Shown here: one piece after another, positions 34,853 to 44,337 of the stretch | Position numbering within the stretch: the first letter of the stretch is position 1 | Layout: the number at the start of each line of letters is the position of its first letter | NCBI GenBank assembly: GCA_937888635.1 | Contig: CALARG010000004.1 | Coordinates: 1-64,000 of the forward strand | Source: an uncultured Alphaproteobacteria bacterium | GTDB taxonomy: Bacteria; Pseudomonadota; Alphaproteobacteria; Rs-D84 | Reading direction: 5' to 3' | DNA: 64,000 nt | Translations under genes and position numbers: made by a program | The notes under the pieces: model-generated | What the model saw: only the letters and a program-made list of their open reading frames with translations | What the model was told of the DNA's origin: nothing | Database searches by the model: none

Positions 34853-37800
34853 ATGTCTAGATTTCTGCGGTTTTACGCATTTTTATCTGTTTTGTTTTTT
34901 ACCGGTAATTTGATGGCGGCGGGGTATACCTGCAGCACAACGGCGAGATATACTTCGTGTAAAGAAGGCTATTATATGTCCGATTGTGGCAGTACAGCCG
35001 CGAATTGGACTGGGCAGACAGTGGACGCAACCAATGGTAACACTTGTATTGCGTGCCCTGACGGATATGCGTGTGAAGGTGACAATGTGTGTCCTGTGCG
35101 GAATGGTATTAACTGTGCCGCGGGGACATATATCAAGGCGAATACAACAACATGTACCGCATGTCCGGCTGGGAATTATTGCCCAGGCATAACCACAGAT
35201 TCTGTGACCAGTACTTCATCAGATCGTGGTATAACACAATGTCCGGCGGGTTCCTATTGTCCCGCGGGCAGTAGCAATCCAAAGTCATGTCCAACAAATT
35301 ATGGAAACAGTGCAGCCGGTTCAGATGCGGCATCAGATTGCTATGCCACTTGTGGGGTTGGTGCAGTGGTGACTGCGCCAATGACACCGTGCGTTACACC
35401 AGCGGGGGCATGGTATTCCCCATCGGCACATAATGTTTACTATGGCAAAATTTCACCAATTGGGTATTGTCAGTATGGGTCAGATTCCCGCAATGGGGTA
35501 ACCAGTTTGCATGATCAGGGGGCCGACTGTTTGGTGACAGTGCCGGCGGGGTACAGTTCCGCGGTCACAACCAGCACTGCACGTTATATCCGAATCAGTT
35601 CTGAAACAGGCGTATTCCCGTTGGCAGAGGTTCAGGCATATAATAATTCTTTGGGCCAGCTGAGTTTGGCATTGGGCAGCAGTGTGACAAATGGTGTGAA
35701 TGCATTGGATGGTTCTTTGGCGACACAGGCGGGCGTAACCACAGAATCGGCTGTTGGGGCGTATGCGATATTTGATTTGGGCAGTGCCAAGACGATTACG
35801 AATATTAAGTTTGCATTGGGTAATGTGACCAGTGGATATAATATTGTAATTGCAATATCGTCTGATAAATCAAACTGGACAACTGTATTTAATCAGACCG
35901 TTTTTGGTGTTTCGGTATTGCCGGGCGTGTTGCAAAATGTACCGCTTAACACCCGGACAAATACCAAGTGTACAGCCGGCACATATCATGGTTCAACGAC
36001 GGTTGCTGCAACAAATGGTGTGACCTGTTCGGAGTGTCCGGCAGCGGTATGTAATGGAGAAACAAATTGTGCCAGTGGTTTTTCAACCCACAGAAATACA
36101 TATCCTGCTAATTACCATTCTGATGATAATTTGAAATTGGTTAAGGCATGGTTCGCAACATCGTCAAATACAGGAAATACATCCATAGAGGAATGTAAGC
36201 TGTCTTATACGTATACCAACAATCGTGGTACATTTAATCAGGATTCAGTTCGGTATCAATCCAGTACGGGACGCTATGATGGTGTGGGTGGTTCTGTTTA
36301 CTATACTGTTTTGAATCCTGGTTATTATGGTTCTGGCAAAATGCCAGATGGGTACTGTGATACTGATACAAATACTCGTCGGCATTATTATCAGGATGCA
36401 GTATTATGTCCTGCGGGGAAATACTGTTCAGGATATACACAGATGCCATTGTGTTCTTCTGGAACTTATAATGATACAATGGGAATTGATGGTTTGTTAT
36501 CTGGGGGATACTTTTCAACTGGTGGTGCGACAAAAGCTGCACCGACATCGGCAGATTGCGTTGGGGTTGTTGGAGCCGATATCTGGAGTTCATCTGTTTC
36601 CCCGGTAAAAAATGTCTGTGGTCAACTCTTGCCTGGATATTATTCCATAGAGGGTGCTATCTTGCCTGCGCCGGGTGAATTGGGTGCAAAAAATACCGCG
36701 GCATTGGGCTTTAGTATTGATTATTTGAATCAGGGGCTGGATTCTGTTCGGGCGGGATGCCTTGGAAGTGACAAATGCGGTATGGTTGCTGCGGGGTATT
36801 TTTCATCGGGCGCTGCAACTTATCCAAGGCCATCGTCTACAGGTTGTGTGAGTGGGACATGTGGCATTTGTCCGGCAGGTGCATATTCTGCCGCAGGCGC
36901 GACCAGTTGTACAGCATGCCCTGCCCTGGGTGGATCAAATTGGACCTGGAATATGTCACAGGGTGCCGGATCATTGTCTGCCTGTAAGCGTAAGGGTGTG
37001 CCCGATGGGTGCAGCGCCGGTACGGTGACGGATACTGCAACATCGGCAACAACATGGGGAAATCGTGTGCTGAACGAATGGGCGGCGCCTGGGAATACGC
37101 AAATCTTTGCACAACGGGGATATCAGATAGATGTGACCAATCTAAAATGTACAATATGCCCAAATGGACATTATAGTGGGGGATATACGAGCAGTTGCGC
37201 CCCAGTTAATGCTGGATATTATGCAACAGGCGCTGCAACTTCACCAGCCCCTTCGTCATCAGAAGATTGTGTGACTGGAACATGTGGCAAAGTTCAAAAG
37301 AATTGTTATGGCGCATCAGGGGCGACATCAGCATGCCCAAACAAATGTTCTGATTTGGCATATGGTACATACCCACAGTCGGATGAGGGCGCGGATTCAC
37401 CGAATAAATGTTTCACATCGGGCAGCGCGATGGGCGGTGGATATATTGCAACAGCCGGTGGCCCACGCCGTGATTGTCCGTTGGGAACATATAAGGAATA
37501 TCATACTGTGTATTATGGTCAAACATCTCGGTGTACAGTCTGTCCAAGTGGGACCACCACAGCGACACAAGGCGCTCATAATACATCCAGCGCGTCATGC
37601 AGTGCTGAATGTACAAATGCTGATGGTGTGTATGAATGGCAAATGCCAGAATTGTCTTCGGATGGAGGAACAGTGTTAAAATTGTGTCAGGCGGCCAGTT
37701 GCAAGGCAGGAAACGCTTTGGGAACAACAAGCCAATGTAACGAATGTCCGGCGGGACATTATCAACCCGTTGATGGTTATTCCGACAGCATATGTAGCAT

Positions 37801-40800
37801 AACACCCGATGGATATTACAACAACGAGCCCGGCGCAACAGAGCCACTGCCGTGTCCCGCAGGGCAATGGTCGGTGGCGCAATCTAAATCATGTACGACC
37901 TTGCCTGCTGGATACTGGAATAATGGTTGTGGTACTGATAACAAGGGTTCTGTACGTGAAGGTTATCTGGGTGGCGAGATTGCTGCGGGTTATTGGGGCG
38001 AAGCTGGTGCGACAACTGCAACGGGTTCTGGTATGGTTAATGCAGGTTACTGGAACGATGGTTGTGGTATAAATGCAACAGGTGGCGTTTGCGACACAAC
38101 CCATAAGGGTGGCCAGGTAAATGCCGGATACTATAACCTGGGTGGTGGTACATCGCCAACACCAGAGGTTCGCGGAAAAGGTTGCGCAAATGTCAGCACC
38201 ACGCAATGTGGTACGGTTGCACCAGGCTATTGGGGGGCTGCGGGTGCAACACAATATGGGGGCTCTGGGGCCGTTGCGCCGGGATATTTTTCAACAGGTG
38301 GTGCAACATCCAGAACACCAAGTGCAAGTGATTGCGCCGGCAAGGTTGCGATTATAGAAAATGGCAAGCTGATGGGTGCATCTGATGTTAATAACACATG
38401 TGGACAGGTTCAGGCCGGATACTGGAACAATGCATGTGGTATTAATGCAACTGGTGGTGTGTGCAGCACTAGTTACCAAGGTGGTATAATCGCAGCTGGA
38501 TATTGGGGAACGGTGGGCGCAACGGACAGTGTTGGCTCAGGGCGCATTGCCCCAGGATATTATTCAACCGGTGGTGCAACAATTGAGTATCCAGATCCAA
38601 ATCAGTGCGTTGGTAATAATACATGTGGTGCAATTGCGGCAGGATATTGGAATAATGGTGGTGGTACACTGGCCGCGCCAACGGCCCCAGGCAATGGGTG
38701 CCACAGTGATAAATCGTGTGGCACGGTTAACGGCGGATACTATTCAACTGGTGGTGGTACATCCGCAACGCCAACAGCCGCAAGTAATGGATGTTTGGCT
38801 AATAAGTCTTGTGGTAAATTAAGTGCGATATACTATTCAAATGGTGGCAGCACATCTGATGGTGCGACATGTGTTAGTGGTAAAACATGCGGTACATGTA
38901 ATGCAAATTATCGTGCAAATACCACAACAGGTAAGACATCCGCAAGCCAGTGTCAGGCATCTTGTGCGGCAGGCACGCGTGTTGCAACAGTGAATGCAGC
39001 ATGTACATCGCCGGCGGGCGGATGGTTTAGTGCGGCCCATCTGGTAAATTATGGTCAGATATCACCGGTAAATTACTGTATGTCTGGTTATACATCAGCC
39101 AGCACATCGGCCAGTGGTCACGATGCAAAATCTGATTGTGTCCAGACGGTTGCAGGTGGTAAATATGTGCCGTCGTCAAAGATTAATGCACGGTATATTA
39201 AGATTACATCTGATGGCAGTGTTAGTGTAAGCGGTTCTACAAATCCAAGTACACACTTGCTAGAAATGCAGGCGTTTGCATCCAGTGATGGTACAGGCAC
39301 AAATCTGCTGTCAGGTAAAGGAGCGGTTGCAGGTGATAAGATGTCTGCGGTGACAAATGGCAACTGGACACGTGGCGATGGGTATTCCTATGGCGAAGGG
39401 TCACCAATGATATTGGATTTAGGTTCTGTTCAGGCGTTGGGCAGTTTGAAGTTTGCGATGTATACTGATGGTCGTGAATATCAGAATGTTGCAATTGCGG
39501 TGTCTGAAGATAACACGACATATACAACAGTGTTTACAGCGAATAAACTGTTAACCCAGAATACAACCACCCCAACAGGCGAACTGGTTGTATTAAGTGC
39601 AGCACCAAAATCATGTGCGGCCGGTACATCTAAGGCATCAGGTACGGTTGCGTTGGGCAACACAACGACATGCGGTACATGTGCAAACTGGACATATTCT
39701 GGTGCGGGTGCGGCATCATGTACCGCCTGTCCAGCGGTAGAGTCTGGTTATGCAAAACTGGACAGCACAGGTACAGGATGGACGACATATCAGAAGTGTG
39801 TTGAAATTGCGACTGCATCGCCAGCAAACTGTAAGTCTGGTAAATTGCAGAAGATTCCAACTGCATCTGGTGCAACGACATGGGCAACAGCAACAGTTAA
39901 TGCGAATAATCCGTTGAATGCAAATCCGGGATATATCGTAAGTGGCACAATGTGCTCACAATGTACTGGTGCGACCTACTCTGCTGGTGGCAGTGCAACA
40001 TCGTGTTCGGCCTGTGATCCAAATTATCAGGCGGATACCACTGCAGGTAAATCGGCTGCAACTCAGTGCCAGATTTCATGTGCGCCTGGTACAGCAGTTG
40101 TAGAAAAGAACAAGGCATGTGCAGTGCTGTCAGGTGGTAAGTATAAGACGGGCACGGCATTGGTAAAATATGGTTCGTTATCGCCAACCGCAACTGATAA
40201 AACATCAGGATGGGCGGTGGATACAGTGTATAGTTGCCCAAGCAGCTATGGCATTAGTGGCACAGCGGCGGCCAATCATGATGCACGCACGGATTGCACT
40301 ATTAGCTGTCCGGCGGGAACCCAGGTTGCAAGTACGAACGCAACATGCACAACACCAAGTGGCACAACATGGTACACATCTGGACACAGTGTTGCGGCGG
40401 GCTCAACATCTGGAACAAATGTAAAAAGCTGTAATTCTGGTTATACGACGCCGAATACAACAACACAATCTGATCACGACGCGGCAGCGGATTGTAAGAT
40501 TAGTTGTGATGCTGGATACTATGTTCCAAATGCAGGTCAAGGATGTAAGATTTGTGCGCCGGGTAAGTATTGTGAGGCTGTGTCAGATATTGATCAGACA
40601 AAGATATCGGCTGTGACCGGCGATGTGACGGCGGGATACTATTCCAGTGCGGGCGGTACATCGGCAACGGGTACATGTTTGTCTGGCAATTCTTGTGGCA
40701 GTTGTTCAACCGGAACAGGTTCTAATGGGCGTCTGTTGTATTCAAATGCTGGGGCGGCATCATGTTCGGAATGTCCAGCGGCAACAGGCACATTGGCCAG

Positions 40801-43800
40801 CCGTGTGACGGGGTATAGTGGATGGTGGTCAAATAATATCCATAACAAAATTGGTGGGTGCTATGCGAATTTCTCTGACAGTGATGATACTGCAACATAC
40901 CGAACAATGTGTTATTACAACGCAACAGATGGCACATATGGTGGCGAAAACAGCAGTTGTCAGTTCTATGCCCCAACGGCATGCAGTGGCGGATACTATT
41001 CAGTTATTGATAAAACATCTGAATGGAGCACGTATGGATATGCGTACTGTAAGGGTGTGGATTGCATGAAGGGTAAGGTTTGTGGTCTGACCGATGCTGG
41101 TTCATACAGTCCAGATGGCGCAACAACACAGACCAAGTGTGTAATGGGTTCGTATACCGACACAACAGGTCAAAGCGCATGTAAGGCATGTGCAGGTGGC
41201 AAGACAAACAGCGCAGATGGTGCAACATCGTGTACAGCAACCTGCTCTAATGCGACGGGTGTGACAGGTTGGGAAACACCGGTTTGGGACAACACAACCA
41301 ACAAGATGACCAATTTGTGCACGGTTAAGGCAACAGCGGGCTGTTCGGCAAATTATTACAAGAACAGCAATGCGTGCACTGCATGCCCAAGTGCGACCTA
41401 TCCATATAGTGTGGCAGGCGCAACAGCACAAACACAGTGCTATGCAAATGTGACATTGAACAAGAATGGATTTAGTGGTTCTATTGCGGCTGGTTTGGGC
41501 ACAGGGTGCAAGGTTGTATCTGCTGCGACAGGTACAAATAATGCGACACTGCAGGTGTATTACAATACAGAATGTACATTGCCAACAATCAGCGGATTTA
41601 CCCAGACGGGTTATACTGCGGCCAGCGGTTGGGCATCTGTGAATACGATTGGTGCAAGTGCAGTGACCAAGTTGCCGGCATCAACATCAAAACCTGCGGC
41701 GACATATTATGCGCGCAAGACAACATGTGGTGCAGATTACTATAAGAAAGATGCAACGACATGCAGCACATGTGCAAGTGGTACGGATGGCAACTATACC
41801 AAGTCTGCAGCAGGCACGGCCAGTGATGTGAATGTATGTTATCTGAATACAACGGCCAAGAACTTTGTTAAGACACCGGGCGCAGGTCAAACAACATGTG
41901 AGAAAGGCAACTATTGCCCAGGTTCGGTCAAGGTGTATTATGGCGGAACAGCATCTGATACACACCCAACAACCGGTGGCAGTACACAATGTCCGGCAAA
42001 CAGCTATTGCGTGGCGGGTGTAAGCGAACCAGTTGCGTGTTCAACACTGGGTGGTGGTTTGTATAAGAACAGTACAGCAGGTGCAAGCGCGGCAGAAGAT
42101 TGCAACTTTACAACAACGGCGGGTAAGTACATGGTTGCGAATACCGATACTGCACAGACAACATGCCCAGCCAAACAGTACTGCACAGCAGAAACGCTGA
42201 ACTGGCCAAATGTCAGTGTGCTGAACGACGGCGGTTGGAATGACTGTCCAGATGCAGCAACGCATAAACGTACATCGTTCCCTGCGGATTACTATAGCCC
42301 GACGTTTGCAAGCACCAGTGTGACAAGTTCTACAGGTAAAGGATCTATAAGTGGGTGCCAGGTATTAAACTGGTTGGATTCAGCAACGCATGGTGGATTA
42401 TACGAATATGTGAACTATAATCCAAACTCTGGCAAGTATGATACAACATACACATACAGATGGCATAGTGCAAAGCCTGGTTATTATCTGACTGATAAAA
42501 ATGGTTGTGGAGGATATGCATATTATCAGACCATCAAAGAATGCGAGCCAGGTTCGTACTGTCCGGGTAAAAACAAGGTTTCATGTAATAAAGATAACCA
42601 GGCAACGGTTCATACGGATACATTTGGTATATATTCGTGTTCGGCGGATACAGATGGCAACTATGAACTGTCATCTGGTGGGGTGGCGGCGAACAGCATT
42701 AACAAATGCTATCTTGTGACCGATGTTGGTGATTGGGTGGCCACAGCGAACGCAGCCCAGACAGATTGTCAGGCAGATGGTTGGTGTCCTGGTAATGCGA
42801 CCGTGTACTATGGCAGTACCGGTGGACGCACAGCATGTGTGGCACCATATGGATTGGCCGCAGCGGGGTCAGATGATGCGAATGATTGCTATCTGAAGAC
42901 CACGGCGGGACAGTATGTTGAGACCGCGGGCGCAGGTCAGACAGTATGCCCGGCAGGATACTGGTGCGTTGGTAAAGTCACCATATATAAGGGCGGTTCG
43001 GTCACCGGTCGCAGCACAAAGGGTGGCAGTGAACAATGCCCCGCCGGTTATCGTGATGGCACAACAGGATACAGTTTACAGTCACAGTGCACAATGAATG
43101 TTCTGGGCGGTAAGTATGTTAAAGTTGTCAACGAAAGCAGTGCCAGTGGTACATGCGATTTAGGAACATATAAACCTGCACACCCGGTCACATATGGCAA
43201 GACATCCAGCTGTATTCCTTGTCCGAATGCAACATATGCAGCACAGGAAGGCATGAGCGCATGTGAAGCATGTCCGACGGCAACAAAGTATGCGGATAAG
43301 GTTGTGTCGTATGGATCAAACAAAAAAGCGCGTTCAGGGTGTTATGCCAGATTTGAAGATACAGTAAAAAACGGCGAAACAACGTATTTTAGTTGTTATC
43401 TGCGGTCTGGTGATGATTATGGAACACTGACCAGTGGTAATAATTGTTGGACGCATGGGGCGCGCACAAAGTGTGACGCAGGGTATTATTCACCGGTTGT
43501 ACCAAACGCCCAATATGATGAAATGTGGTACATGAATTATTCAACAGTTGTTAATAATTTGTGTATGCCAGTAGAATCTGGATACTGGTCGGGGGCGGAC
43601 AGCCTGACCCGTACGGCGTGCGAAACAGGCCTGGTGACATGTGGTGCGGGGTTGTGCGCGAACGAGGCCGGCGACTGTGGACGCAAGTTGCATGCAGGTG
43701 ATAATGTAATCTATCTGCGCAGCCAAAAGCGTACGACACCATCGCTGAATGTGAAAATTGGTGATAAGATGTTCTATGGAAACCTGGGGGATGTTATTGC

Positions 43801-43861
43801 GAACAGTCTGCGGGTTAAGAATGGAACAAAGAATTACTCGGTTGTTAATGATAACCAATAG
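34853..43861 (+). CDS. Giant cysteine-rich secreted protein 2 (3,002 residues)
   Basis: The start at 34853 follows GGGA and gives a signal peptide ending NLMAA (about residue 22). Layout: Cys-rich units (CPAGNYC, CPAGSYC); a discoidin-like (F5/8 type C) domain at about 241-375; A-G-Y-Y/W-x-x-G-G-x-T units, densest at about 1015-1320; a second discoidin-like domain at about 1443-1575; then long GCC2/GCC3-like Cys-rich modules to about 2900. The C-terminal 70 residues differ in character, with almost no Cys and a GDKMFYGNLGD beta-rich sequence, and could be a sorting or anchoring domain. No membrane helix or barrel is seen. Discoidin domains bind glycans or lipids, so an adhesin is plausible. 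The frame is open throughout, arguing against decay. Confidence 0.9.
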   Translation: MSRFLRFYAFLSVLFFTGNLMAAGYTCSTTARYTSCKEGYYMSDCGSTAANWTGQTVDATNGNTCIACPDGYACEGDNVCPVRNGINCAAGTYIKANTTTCTACPAGNYCPGITTDSVTSTSSDRGITQCPAGSYCPAGSSNPKSCPTNYGNSAAGSDAASDCYATCGVGAVVTAPMTPCVTPAGAWYSPSAHNVYYGKISPIGYCQYGSDSRNGVTSLHDQGADCLVTVPAGYSSAVTTSTARYIRISSETGVFPLAEVQAYNNSLGQLSLALGSSVTNGVNALDGSLATQAGVTTESAVGAYAIFDLGSAKTITNIKFALGNVTSGYNIVIAISSDKSNWTTVFNQTVFGVSVLPGVLQNVPLNTRTNTKCTAGTYHGSTTVAATNGVTCSECPAAVCNGETNCASGFSTHRNTYPANYHSDDNLKLVKAWFATSSNTGNTSIEECKLSYTYTNNRGTFNQDSVRYQSSTGRYDGVGGSVYYTVLNPGYYGSGKMPDGYCDTDTNTRRHYYQDAVLCPAGKYCSGYTQMPLCSSGTYNDTMGIDGLLSGGYFSTGGATKAAPTSADCVGVVGADIWSSSVSPVKNVCGQLLPGYYSIEGAILPAPGELGAKNTAALGFSIDYLNQGLDSVRAGCLGSDKCGMVAAGYFSSGAATYPRPSSTGCVSGTCGICPAGAYSAAGATSCTACPALGGSNWTWNMSQGAGSLSACKRKGVPDGCSAGTVTDTATSATTWGNRVLNEWAAPGNTQIFAQRGYQIDVTNLKCTICPNGHYSGGYTSSCAPVNAGYYATGAATSPAPSSSEDCVTGTCGKVQKNCYGASGATSACPNKCSDLAYGTYPQSDEGADSPNKCFTSGSAMGGGYIATAGGPRRDCPLGTYKEYHTVYYGQTSRCTVCPSGTTTATQGAHNTSSASCSAECTNADGVYEWQMPELSSDGGTVLKLCQAASCKAGNALGTTSQCNECPAGHYQPVDGYSDSICSITPDGYYNNEPGATEPLPCPAGQWSVAQSKSCTTLPAGYWNNGCGTDNKGSVREGYLGGEIAAGYWGEAGATTATGSGMVNAGYWNDGCGINATGGVCDTTHKGGQVNAGYYNLGGGTSPTPEVRGKGCANVSTTQCGTVAPGYWGAAGATQYGGSGAVAPGYFSTGGATSRTPSASDCAGKVAIIENGKLMGASDVNNTCGQVQAGYWNNACGINATGGVCSTSYQGGIIAAGYWGTVGATDSVGSGRIAPGYYSTGGATIEYPDPNQCVGNNTCGAIAAGYWNNGGGTLAAPTAPGNGCHSDKSCGTVNGGYYSTGGGTSATPTAASNGCLANKSCGKLSAIYYSNGGSTSDGATCVSGKTCGTCNANYRANTTTGKTSASQCQASCAAGTRVATVNAACTSPAGGWFSAAHLVNYGQISPVNYCMSGYTSASTSASGHDAKSDCVQTVAGGKYVPSSKINARYIKITSDGSVSVSGSTNPSTHLLEMQAFASSDGTGTNLLSGKGAVAGDKMSAVTNGNWTRGDGYSYGEGSPMILDLGSVQALGSLKFAMYTDGREYQNVAIAVSEDNTTYTTVFTANKLLTQNTTTPTGELVVLSAAPKSCAAGTSKASGTVALGNTTTCGTCANWTYSGAGAASCTACPAVESGYAKLDSTGTGWTTYQKCVEIATASPANCKSGKLQKIPTASGATTWATATVNANNPLNANPGYIVSGTMCSQCTGATYSAGGSATSCSACDPNYQADTTAGKSAATQCQISCAPGTAVVEKNKACAVLSGGKYKTGTALVKYGSLSPTATDKTSGWAVDTVYSCPSSYGISGTAAANHDARTDCTISCPAGTQVASTNATCTTPSGTTWYTSGHSVAAGSTSGTNVKSCNSGYTTPNTTTQSDHDAAADCKISCDAGYYVPNAGQGCKICAPGKYCEAVSDIDQTKISAVTGDVTAGYYSSAGGTSATGTCLSGNSCGSCSTGTGSNGRLLYSNAGAASCSECPAATGTLASRVTGYSGWWSNNIHNKIGGCYANFSDSDDTATYRTMCYYNATDGTYGGENSSCQFYAPTACSGGYYSVIDKTSEWSTYGYAYCKGVDCMKGKVCGLTDAGSYSPDGATTQTKCVMGSYTDTTGQSACKACAGGKTNSADGATSCTATCSNATGVTGWETPVWDNTTNKMTNLCTVKATAGCSANYYKNSNACTACPSATYPYSVAGATAQTQCYANVTLNKNGFSGSIAAGLGTGCKVVSAATGTNNATLQVYYNTECTLPTISGFTQTGYTAASGWASVNTIGASAVTKLPASTSKPAATYYARKTTCGADYYKKDATTCSTCASGTDGNYTKSAAGTASDVNVCYLNTTAKNFVKTPGAGQTTCEKGNYCPGSVKVYYGGTASDTHPTTGGSTQCPANSYCVAGVSEPVACSTLGGGLYKNSTAGASAAEDCNFTTTAGKYMVANTDTAQTTCPAKQYCTAETLNWPNVSVLNDGGWNDCPDAATHKRTSFPADYYSPTFASTSVTSSTGKGSISGCQVLNWLDSATHGGLYEYVNYNPNSGKYDTTYTYRWHSAKPGYYLTDKNGCGGYAYYQTIKECEPGSYCPGKNKVSCNKDNQATVHTDTFGIYSCSADTDGNYELSSGGVAANSINKCYLVTDVGDWVATANAAQTDCQADGWCPGNATVYYGSTGGRTACVAPYGLAAAGSDDANDCYLKTTAGQYVETAGAGQTVCPAGYWCVGKVTIYKGGSVTGRSTKGGSEQCPAGYRDGTTGYSLQSQCTMNVLGGKYVKVVNESSASGTCDLGTYKPAHPVTYGKTSSCIPCPNATYAAQEGMSACEACPTATKYADKVVSYGSNKKARSGCYARFEDTVKNGETTYFSCYLRSGDDYGTLTSGNNCWTHGARTKCDAGYYSPVVPNAQYDEMWYMNYSTVVNNLCMPVESGYWSGADSLTRTACETGLVTCGAGLCANEAGDCGRKLHAGDNVIYLRSQKRTTPSLNVKIGDKMFYGNLGDVIANSLRVKNGTKNYSVVNDNQ
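38126..39949 (+). repeat. Block shared with giant gene 1, with an 861-bp insertion
   Basis: Bases 38126-38670 are collinear with 13466-14010 without gaps. Bases 38738-38815 match 14063-14140, and 39674-39949 match 14138-14413. The intervening 38816-39676 (861 bp, 287 codons) is missing from giant gene 1. Both ends carry a TGYGGTA microhomology. Confidence 0.92.
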
Positions 43862-43886
43862 TTCGGCAAATCAAGGAAGGAAAAAT

Positions 43887-43908
43887 CCCGCCCATGTGGC
43901 GGGGTTTT
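43887..43908 (+). terminator. Terminator of giant gene 2
   Basis: CCCGCC and GGCGGG around CATGT, then T residues. It is preceded by the same AATCAAGGAAGGAAAAA found after giant gene 1. Confidence 0.85.
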
Positions 43909-43922
43909 TAGTGGTTAGTGTT

Positions 43923-44036
43923 GGTCCCTGCGGGGCAATGGATACCCACCTGTGTGGGTATGACGGACTTATTTTTACTGTGATAAATAAAAGTTTATAT
44001 TAGTGGTTAGTGTAAGTTGTAAGTGGTTAGTGGTGG
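43923..44036 (+). repeat. Composite intergenic repeat (palindrome, 48-bp repeat, TTAGTG-rich)
   Basis: The palindromic element (43923-43965) runs into the 48-bp repeat (43957-44004), which is the exact inverted copy of 32331-32378. TTAGTG and GTAAGTT units follow to 44036. The gene-free stretch 43909-44276 is repeats throughout. Confidence 0.93.
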
Positions 44037-44058
44037 AAATAAATTAAGAATCTTCGTC

Positions 44059-44078
44059 ATTCCCGCGAATGCGGGAAT
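44059..44078. repeat. Palindrome of ATTCCC-N8-GGGAAT form
   Basis: It has the same form as the neisserial dRS3 repeat consensus, though that similarity may be convergent. A related one (TTCCCGC and GCGGGAA around CTTC) is at 44183-44200. Confidence 0.7.
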
Positions 44079-44106
44079 CCACTGCGTCGCAGACATTTTC
44101 TTACTT

Positions 44107-44149
44107 GTCCCTGCGGGGCAATGGATACCCACCTGCGTGGGTATGACGG
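44107..44149 (+). repeat. Palindromic intergenic repeat, copy 3
   Basis: GTCCCTGCGGGGCAATGG followed by the ATACCCACCTGCGTGGGTAT palindrome and GACGG. It is nearly identical to copy 2 at 43923-43965. Confidence 0.88.
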
Positions 44150-44276
44150 AGGGTGCGCGTTGCGCACGGTTTGGGGACCCTGTTCCCGCCTTCGCGGGAA
44201 TGACAAAGGGGGGGCGTGGTTTGTGCCCTGCCCGTGTTTAGGGATAAATTTATTTAAGAAAATGTGTCTATTGCCA

Positions 44277-44304
44277 CTTGAAATCATTTTCTGGTTAACT
44301 ATAT
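44277..44304 (+). promoter_or_regulatory. RpoH-type heat-shock promoter of dnaK
   Basis: CTTG (44277-44280, within CTTGAAA) and ACTATAT (44298-44304) with a 17-base spacer. This fits the alphaproteobacterial sigma32 pattern CTTG-N17/18-CYTATNT with one mismatch. Confidence 0.6.
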
Positions 44305-44337
44305 GGTGGGTAAGCAAAAATTTAAGGAGTATGAAAA

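Noticed and set aside
12986..43861. Long open frames on the opposite strand and in other frames within the giant genes
   Set aside because: They arise from the repetitive composition, lack ribosome sites and signal peptides, and encode low-complexity sequence; the plus-strand frames have clear modules.
32169..44276. Composite transposon or integrated island bounded by the inverted repeats
   Set aside because: No transposase, integrase or target-site duplication is visible, and the segment contains the ordinary housekeeping gene gpmI.
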